64,000 nt of DNA, taken from contig WPIO01000011.1 in NCBI GenBank assembly GCA_009760855.2, positions 5,372,001-5,436,000 on the forward strand, given 5' to 3'. The stretch is from Cristatella mucedo. Its lineage: Eukaryota > Bryozoa > Phylactolaemata > Cristatellidae. The position numbers and the translations under genes were made by a program. Positions 56,895-64,000 of this stretch are shown one piece after another. Numbering within the stretch: position 1 is the stretch's first letter; each line of letters opens with the position of its first letter. The notes under the pieces were generated by a model. It made no database searches and had not been told where the DNA came from. It was given only the letters and a program-made list of their open reading frames with translations.

Positions 56895-57045
56895 ACACAT
56901 CAAACACCCTCATTCGTTTAGCGGCAGAAGAGACTTAACGGCTATCACCCCCTTCGCACGCAGTTGGCAATAAAAGATCCCCCACTGCATGATTTAAATC
57001 CGAGACCTCGATCGTGAAGAGTACCTCCTGGGCTGTCAAGGCACT
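56895..57045 (-). repeat. SINE family 2
   Basis: Minus-strand copy, body TTTATTGCCAACTGCG and AATGAGGGTG end, decayed B box. Confidence 0.6.
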
Positions 57046-57199
57046 TAAGCAAGTACAAAGACACTCATGAACGCTAGTTAGTAAGTTCTCTGGTGAGTTA
57101 CGTGCATAGAAACATCCACGGCGCACGGAAAGCACACTCTGGCCAAAAAGACAGGATCACTGCGTCAAAGGGAAAGCCGACCGGAACAGATGCGCCTTT

Positions 57200-58216
57200 A
57201 GCTGAGATTCTAGGATGCCAGTTCATTGCAGGGAGTGACCGTACAGGAAACGAGTTCCAGACTTTCGATGCGTGTGAGGTGTACGCTAGATCGTCAAAAT
57301 ATTTCCATTCAGAGGGGTGCTGAGATGACCAGATGCTGACCTGATGCGGGAGGAGCGAGAGCGCGTGACTGGAGGAGCGAGCAGGTCGGACTGGTAGGCG
57401 GGTGCGAGCGAGTGAAGCGACCTGTAAGCCAGACTAAGGATCTTGAAATCAATTCTATGCTTGGTAGGGAGCCAGTGAAGCCCAGACAAAAGTGCTGTGA
57501 TGTGGTAGCTACGCAGTTGACGGCATTGACGACTGACCTGACTAGCCGCTAAGTTTTGCACCAGCTACGGACAATGAAGAGCATAAGTGTGGAGTCCTTA
57601 ATAAAGGCAACCGTAATATAAGCTGGACACGATGCTGCATTCGCGAGAGCTAGTTTGGCTGTTGCACCCTTGCTTAAGCAGGCACTGATTTTTGCGATAC
57701 TGCTGAGCTGAAAGCAGGCAGATTTGACATTGCAGGACATATGTTCATCTAGCGACAAATACTTTGGAATAGTACCCCTAGATTTGCTAGCCAACATCAA
57801 TGGAGCGATGTTAACTAAACCAGTATTGAAGTTTAGGTTTACTGACTTTCGCATGAAACTAGCCTTTCTTATAGCTATACAGTTAGTTTTATCAACGTTA
57901 AGCCTCAAGCAAAAATAGTGGCCATCCAAATGCTAATTTCGTCAATGCTGGTAGCCACTGCAATGTGGGCCTGCTACTTATGCTTTCGTAATTAGAGCAG
58001 CGCCCTGACAATACTGCATGCCTCACCTCACCCATACGGCCAATAGTCACGCCATTGACACAGCGAAGCCAACTCCTTACCTGTCGGCAGTAGTTAAGCC
58101 CGTTGACGCAGGCAGCGAAGCGCCAGGCCACTAATGTATGCTATATTTCTTGACGCCTGCTGATTCATCGAGCTCTCGTTCACGTACGTAAGCGTTGAGA
58201 GACATAAAAAGAGAGG

Positions 58217-58269
<53 letters not shown>

Positions 58270-58915
58270 TCGTCTCAATACCGCTAACGTCTGCGCTGTG
58301 TCTCGTCTCCGAGAAACTCCACAGGAACTGCCGCCGCCGGAGCCACTGTAATACAACACCGCGGAGTTACTTATGAGTGATTCGGATGAGGAGCAAGGCT
58401 GAGATGGGTCGCACGATACGTAGAGCTAGGTGCCATCGGCGTGGAAATGAAATCAGCGACCGTGTTTGCCGATGACGTCGCAACAGGGAGAGTATAGATA
58501 ACGGGAAGAATGAGACCAAAGATCGAACCCTCGGATTCGCCACACTGTAAGGGCTCCACAGATGACGGATTGCAGCCGTTTGTATCTACAAATTGACATG
58601 TCTCACTGAGGTAGGGTCTAAACCAGTCCAGCTCTGTGCCAGCGATATCAAGGCGTGTGAAGAGGTGCTCCAGAATTATGCGATAGTCGACAGTGACACA
58701 TACTGCAGATAAATCCACGAGAGCACCCGCAGAGGGGCCCTGCCCTGCCAACCATAGAGTTAGAGGGTCACTATAAGCCCGAAGCAGTGCAGTTTCTGTG
58801 AAAAGGCTAGCATTAAATCTCGAATGAAGCTTGTAGCCAGATCCAACAAAGCGATGTACATCATGCAGTTGCTGGACCACCACTCTACTATGCGTCTTGG
58901 ATAAAAAGGACAAAA
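57200..58915 (-). mobile_element. CR1/L2-like LINE on minus strand, interrupted and inactive
   Basis: Minus frames 58371-58913 and 57286-57929 cover reverse transcriptase: a VDLSAVCVTVDY block, LFTRLDIAGTELDWFRPYLS, then a broken catalytic box reading HADG with a stop right after it instead of YADDTQLY, and the thumb and C-terminus (LSLDEHMSCNVKSACFQLSS, GLHWLPTKHRIDFKILSLAY). The middle is interrupted by about 440 bp (57930-58370). More diverged from the 25.5 kb copy than that copy is from the left-edge one. Confidence 0.85.
57930..58370. repeat. Insertion in the minus-strand LINE, with (GA)n tract
   Basis: Non-LINE sequence splitting the reverse transcriptase region, with a GA-rich tract at 58210-58269. 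No terminal repeats or coding capacity recognised. Confidence 0.55.
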
Positions 58916-58934
58916 GCGAGGATGGACAATGGTT

Positions 58935-59310
58935 AGTTAAATTTCCAAGACGTGGGGTATATCTGTCTTTATCTGTATCTCCGTCTGTAACTCCACAAAG
59001 CCATAAACACTATGTGGGTGTTTCGCAGGAGAGTTTTGTATAGCGTACTCACAGCCTACGCGGCATTCGGTAGCCAACAGACTTCGTCTCACGCAACAAA
59101 GAGAAAGTGAGAAGCATAGCAGAGTCAGGAGAGCAATTGTGGTAGTGAGTAGCATGGAAGTAGCAGCTCAGGACCGCTGGAAAGGATGTGTCATAGTCGG
59201 CAGCAGGAGATTAGTTGTCGTTGCGTAAGAATTGTGGAAGCGAGTTCCACAGTCTAGGACCTGCAGAGCTAAAGCTTCTGTCGCCAACTGTCTTTAAGCG
59301 GAAATACTTT
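58935..59310 (-). mobile_element. LINE family 2 3' region
   Basis: Reverse complement matches 31.43-31.76 kb and parallels 6.64-6.94 kb, including TTGTGGAAGCGAGTTCCACAGTCTAGGACC and GGTAGCCAACAGACTTCGTC. Confidence 0.75.
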
Positions 59311-59710
59311 CGTTATGAGTGGCCTGACAATGGCTGTTTTCACAGGGCAAGGGACTTCGCCGGCACAGCACAGTGGAGGCATTTAAAATAGTGTTTATAC
59401 TTCCTAGCAATAGGTCTGTGCAGCTATAAGGAGAATCGTCGGCACACGATCTGGTGCTGAGTGCCGCATGCCAACCCCCTGTCGGCGCCACCACCAATGC
59501 GGGCCTCGCGGAAAAGCTGGCAGGACTTCTACTTAACCCTGCTGTATGGATGGCTCGATCACGTGCGTCAGAGATGGCTGAGGCTGGGCGTGAAGCTCGC
59601 TGCAGCGCCGCCATATTTTGGGTCCGGGATAATTGCCATATGGCCTACCCAGGAGCTGCTAATGGCCGTTTTTCTTTAAGACAGCTTGAAAAGACATCGT
59701 TTCATAAAAA

Positions 59711-59866
59711 ATAATATCTAATTCATTTGTATAGCACCCTAAGATAACTTATACTCTACCAGGCGGTTCGCAAATGCCACGGGGGTCGTGCCCACGACAT
59801 CGGTTATGAAATACATTCACCTTTGGTTCGAGGCGAGCATCTTAACAGCTGGGTCAAACCAGTGGG
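59711..59866 (-). repeat. SINE family 1
   Basis: Minus-strand copy with degenerate LINE-like tail and tRNA-like head ending CACTGGTTTGACCCAGC. Confidence 0.65.
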
Positions 59867-59869
59867 GTA

Positions 59870-61165
59870 TAGTTTCCATCTGCTTCCGGCTTCCAAAAAG
59901 CACCGATAAACGGATGGGTTGCCGAGTTGTTGGTCTGTGAGCCTTCCCGCCGGCCGTTCGAGACCTGTTCGATATTAACGCTCTCACATGTTAAGACAGG
60001 GGAAATGCAGTGCAATTATTTGCTGTCTGCTTTAGGTAAATGCCCATTACGGTCTGTACTGGGCCATTCTGCATGCTACCTCTTGGCTTTCCATTTACAT
60101 ATCGCAAGTCAGGCTCTACAAACCGAGTCAGGATTACCCGGATCCCTTTTCGTAAAGCTAATAGATGCAGCGCTGATATTCGTCGAGCTGGCTGTGCAGC
60201 GCAGGGCAGCGAAGCGAACCCGGCAAGTTGCTGTGTATTTCCGTGGCGCTCGCACAGCAGTGCACCGTTGTCCTTCACCTTTCACTTACCAGTATAACCG
60301 CCGAACTCCTTTTGAAGGATGGAGTTAAAATATGGCAACCACATTGTTCAAGGATCCTCTTCTCAAAGGCTAATTGCTTGTTGCGAAGCGCAACCAAGAG
60401 TGGCTCGTAGGAACGCTTATCCGCCGGACACCGGACCTTGCACTTCGTGCGTCTTTAAGTTCCCAGCGTCGGCATTCAAAAAAAAATTTCATGGCCTCAT
60501 TTTTGGCTCTCCTAAGATATGTTCCATTACGGGAAATCGAGAGAATAACTATCACTATTTTCCACTGTGTACTTACGAGCCCTGCTGCAAATGCGTGCGC
60601 TCTCGTATTATCTTTGTCCGAAAGCCTTTGCCCAGCTTCTTGTGCTGTAAATCTGCGATCTGCTATTTCGGCGGACACTGGCTGACTGGTCAGTTGATGT
60701 TCTTCCTTTTTCAGTCCAAGAGCCTAAAAGAGATTTCTTTCTCTAGGAACGTTATAAAGATGCATGTTTAATTATTGATGCCATTGTTATTACTCCAAGT
60801 CAAACACCTTCTTCGACCTGGAGCCAACGCCAACTCCCTTCGGGTCGGTATCGGGGGGGGGGACTACGGTTCAGCCGGTTAGCTTACGACTGGACGGCGC
60901 CAGAGCGAGGCTGACCGGACGCACTGACCGGATCCGAGTGGAAGCGGTTACTTTCGGACGTTGATGGTGGTGGAGCTTTAGAAAAGTAGCGGAAGACTTC
61001 GCCCAGGTCGGCCGATCGAGCTAAGTAATTTTTTCTCGTGCACCCGGAAGGGTTTCGGCGGGCCACGTTTCTTGCGCTCGTGCTTCCGCTCTCGCGAGAA
61101 AGCACGAAGAAGCAAGCTTCTCACTCCGCCCAAAGTTAGACGATTCGTAAAAAGAGCTAAACCTC
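59870..61165. other. Intergenic, no gene recognised
   Basis: Several frames of 60-150 codons on both strands without recognisable domains; the minus frame 60884-61105 looks protein-like but matches nothing I know. Confidence 0.4.
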
Positions 61166-61169
61166 GACT

Positions 61170-61400
61170 GCTGCAGCAGCCATCTCATGCTCTCATGTCA
61201 TTTAAAAAAGAAATTACAATAAATTAAGGAAGAATAAACGTTCCTTAACTGGCCAGTAAAGACTGCAGGTGCAGATGCATCTATCAGATCCTTGACTGTG
61301 GAGCTCACTTCCACAGTTCTCAGGCACCGACGATACCTTTTTCCGCTGCTGATTCTGCTAACTCGTTCCCCACCTTCCTTGGCTACCGTGTCTATTCTGG
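61170..61400 (+). mobile_element. LINE family 2 fragment
   Basis: Shares CTGTGGA.CTC.CTTCCACA.TTCT and GCTGCTGATT with the other family 2 copies; strongly decayed. Confidence 0.5.
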
Positions 61401-61599
61401 CGAGCTGCCAGCATTACTCAATGAGTCAAGCAGAAATGCAAAGCATGCTGACCCGTTACATGTCACAAACGACTAGCACGAGCCAATGAATTGGAAGGAA
61501 TAAATGCTAGCCTCTATTTTGAAGGTTTTGATGGCTAGAGCGTTCGAATGCTTGCTCGGGGGGCCTAAGATCAAACTTCTGATCGATTGCTCGCTGTGC

Positions 61600-61745
61600 C
61601 CGTAACTAACTTCTAGTCCCTCCGAGGCCGCGCCTTCAGTTGATATGTTTCCAAAGCTAACAACGCATTGCCGACTGACATCACGCCATCTCCTGGTGTG
61701 ACCATATTTAAAAGAAGCTGAAAACCTACCTGCACCACACAATAC
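61600..61745 (+). mobile_element. LINE family 1 fragment (ORF2 C-terminus), decayed
   Basis: GTCCCTCCGAGGCCGCGCCTTCAGT...TTTCCAAAGC...ACCATATTTAAAAGAAGCTGAAAACC follows the order seen in 26.56-26.69 kb. Confidence 0.55.
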
Positions 61746-61954
61746 CATTGCTCTGGCCGCGTACATCGTCCTTTCATGTGGCTGAGTGCAATGAAACTGA
61801 GCACGTCCTGACTAAGGGTAGCACTGACTGAGCCTTTGTATAGCAACCCAGTGGTCCTTTCTTTTTTCCTCGTGAGGGAGTGGTATTGACTTATATCGCA
61901 GACTCGGTCGTGGAGGAGGCGCGAGCATAAAGGTGATAATAGAAATAAGGATCT

Positions 61955-62035
61955 TAATAATAACAACAACAACAACGAGTCGCTCCCGGAAAGAACTAAA
62001 TCTCTCTGAGCATTTTACAAAAGCCAGCAAGAACC
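61955..62035 (-). mobile_element. LINE family 1-type 3' tail
   Basis: AATAATAACAACAACAACAA followed by an AGAACTAAATCTCTCTGAGCATTTTACA degenerate hairpin. Confidence 0.5.
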
Positions 62036-62244
62036 AAATAAGCTGATCAATAGCTGTATAATGTTCGCTGCTATTGAATGTTTAAGCACGCAAAGGGCGA
62101 TCCTCGTGGACAGAGCTAGTGTAGTGTCAAGCCGCTGGCTGGCTTGTTTCTCCTTAATCGCCACCAATCGGAGGCAGCAATATTGGGGTAATAATTTTCA
62201 GGCTTTAAGTGTATGGGAGCTGAAATAAGTATAGCAAAGGACGG

Positions 62245-62385
62245 CCAATTTAGCAGCGTCATTTTAATATCGGCCTAAGTGGAAGATTCCCACCGCTGGC
62301 AGTGGGCAATACAAAATTTCCCGCTGCTGAGCTCGAATTCATGATCTGGTCGTGATGCGAGAGTAGCTCATCCCTATGCCTACGT
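62245..62385 (-). repeat. SINE family 2
   Basis: Minus-strand decayed copy; B box GAATTCGAGC, body TTGCCCACTGCCAGCGGTGGG. Confidence 0.5.
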
Positions 62386-62504
62386 TATCTTACGTACCTT
62401 ATCCCGTGGGCGAAGGTCTGGTCTCCAAAGGGTTTGAGGTTGATTAGACAACTAAGTGCCCACAATCAGAGGAGCAGGTTCTCAAAAGACAACCGAAGAG
62501 CAAA

Positions 62505-62615
62505 TAAAAATATATTTCATTTGTATAGCCCCCTAAGAGAACTTAATCTCTATTCAAGCACTTCACACGTGCCACGGGGCTCGAGCCCACGATCTCGGCC
62601 GGTAAGTACTTCCGA
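62505..62615 (-). repeat. SINE family 1, truncated
   Basis: ATATTTCATTTGTATAGCCCCCTAAGAGAACTTAATCTCTATTCAAGCACTTCACACGTG followed by GGGGCTCGAGCCC; the A-box end is lost. Confidence 0.7.
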
Positions 62616-62619
62616 CACG

Positions 62620-62880
62620 TGGAAGCCGGAGCGAGAGTGAGGACGGCCACAAGAATGAGAGAAAAGCGACGAGTCCTAAAAGTAAGTGCCTGGACTATTA
62701 AAGTCGATGCCATGCTCGACAGAGAGCCAGTGCAGGTCGGATGCAGGTTGCTTCATTTCGGTGGCGACATTCACGACTGAAAATCTAAGCAGCTGCTGAG
62801 TTTTCCACCGTCATTATCGTGCCTGACAATTAGCGCGGCATTGAGTCATGCACAGGAGAGATCGAGCAAAGCACATAAGA
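62620..62880 (-). mobile_element. LINE ORF2 C-terminal remnant
   Basis: On the minus strand it follows the order of the 57.4-57.7 kb element (CTGGCTCTCTGTCGAGCATGGCATCGACTTTAA corresponds to HWLP..HRIDFK). Heavily mutated. Confidence 0.5.
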
Positions 62881-63029
62881 AAAAAATACGTTCATTACAG
62901 CCCAAGAAAAGCTGAGCGGACAAGATGCGTCATTACTGAGACTTGAACTACGTTAAGTCAATTCAAGCGGTGACAGAAGCGAGTAGCTAGCTTCAGACTT
63001 CCGCTGTTTCTCGCACTAAATTGAGGTCA

Positions 63030-64000
63030 CGAAACCTCAAGACCCTTGCCATAGATGCTGTCCGTGCGAGAATATCTGCCTCCCCTCTGCTGCTCAGTCA
63101 CCCCTTCCAACCTGTCATCATTTGTAGATTGCTCCAACACGACACTAGCTGACATGCTTGACGAGTTTGCAAATCTGACTAAGCACACTGTGCGCTCTCG
63201 CCCAGACGGCCTATGGTTTACCGCAGACATTAAACTAGCTAGGTCTACTAAGTGAAAGCTTGAAAAAGCATACAACAGATCAGGACTGACTGTCCATCAA
63301 CACGCATACGAGGACTAGTGTAGATCGTACCAATCAATTCTAGCAAAGGCCAAGTCAAGCGTCTATAAAAAATGGTTGAGTCACAGATGCACAATCCAAA
63401 AATGCTGATGTTGACGATCAACCATCTCCTCACCGCTCCCAGGTTAGCTCCTTACCTAATGATCCCTGTGATTATCTAGCTGATCACTTCTCTAGCTTCT
63501 TTGTCAACCAGATAGACAAGATCAGGAAGCCCATCCCTACGATTGCAGCATTCCCTCTGGAATGCTGTCCCTTAATTCCATGCAGCCACTCAATGTCTAC
63601 ATTCAAAGAGGTCACTAGTGACCTCGTCTTGAAGTTCATAACCTAATCAAATAAGACAACTAGCCGTTTGGACCCTATTCCCACTACCCTGCTTCTACGA
63701 TGTGTTGATCTGCTACTGCAATGCATAGCTAATATCATTAATATGTCATTAGCCTCAGGTCATGTCCCAGCACCTTTCAAAAAGTCTATACTCAGGCTAC
63801 TTCTCAAGAAAGCAACACTAGAAAAAGAGAACTTGAGCAAATTCCGCCCAGTCTCCATTCTAACTTCCTATAAAAGACACTGGAACTAGTCGTTGCAGAA
63901 CGCTGAACTCATTTATTGAAACTTCAAACTTTGCTAGTAAGTTCCAGTCTGGTTTTAGAGCTAACCATTCCACAGAGTCAGCATTGCTTCGGGTGTGCAA
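63030..64000 (+). mobile_element. CR1/L2-like LINE (family 1), linker and start of reverse transcriptase, cut by window end
   Basis: Translated pieces follow the order expected upstream of LINE reverse transcriptase: TRSRPDG-like (HTVRSRPDGLWFTADIKLA), KLEKAYNRSGLTVHQHAYED, QSILAKAKSSVYKKW, ADHFSSFFVNQIDKIR, then 63668-63889 with LASGHVPAPFKKSILRLLLK and NLSKFRPVS, then FQSGFRANHSTESALLRV. Several stops and shifts show it is inactive in this window. The part from 63511 parallels the first bases of the window in the same orientation. Confidence 0.88.

Noticed and set aside
59454-59714. 86-codon plus frame as a gene exon
   Set aside because: No recognised domain or splice support; it lies between LINE and SINE remnants.

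Overview
Eukaryotic genomic DNA. It carries two intron-rich, plus-strand housekeeping genes embedded in old transposable elements. Their exons (GT-AG introns with conserved coding phases) and many CR1/L2-type LINE and tRNA-derived SINE copies point to a non-vertebrate animal. CpG-rich promoters and roughly balanced base composition fit, but I cannot name the species or phylum from sequence alone.

Layout. 1-1.9 kb: 3' part of a decayed LINE. 4.6-24.3 kb: a complete or nearly complete IMP dehydrogenase (IMPDH) gene of about 15 coding exons. 25-34.4 kb: LINE and SINE debris between the genes. 34.6-48.8 kb: a complete five-exon class II ADP-ribosylation factor gene (ARF4/5 type, 180 codons), with CpG-rich promoter and poly(A) signal. 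48.9-64 kb: intergenic DNA with more LINE/SINE copies, long CT/GA tracts and no gene I can name. The window ends inside another LINE copy, in the same orientation as the one at the left edge.

Main result. The IMPDH gene carries two tandem versions of the exon that encodes CBS1 of the regulatory Bateman domain (11499-11705 and 11786-11992). Both are exactly 207 bp, phase 0, with good splice sites, and 40 of 69 encoded residues are identical. Using exactly one of them makes residue numbering agree with human IMPDH through the catalytic loop (Cys331) and the filament residue Arg356. This predicts mutually exclusive splicing that swaps one allosteric module of the GTP-synthesis control enzyme. 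The 80-bp intron between the two exons contains a perfect 9-bp GC-rich hairpin starting 8 nt after the first exon's donor.

Other signals: a tRNA-derived SINE that shares the 3' hairpin tail of the local LINE; an antisense LINE end that stops about 13 nt before IMPDH exon 2 and appears to supply its pyrimidine tract; a perfect 23-bp inverted repeat made inside a SINE, consistent with a template-switch mutation; and antisense LINE tails that each carry a splice-acceptor-like motif. The two genes are not an operon. IMPDH makes XMP, the first committed step to guanine nucleotides, and ARF consumes GTP in Golgi traffic; their adjacency is probably incidental.
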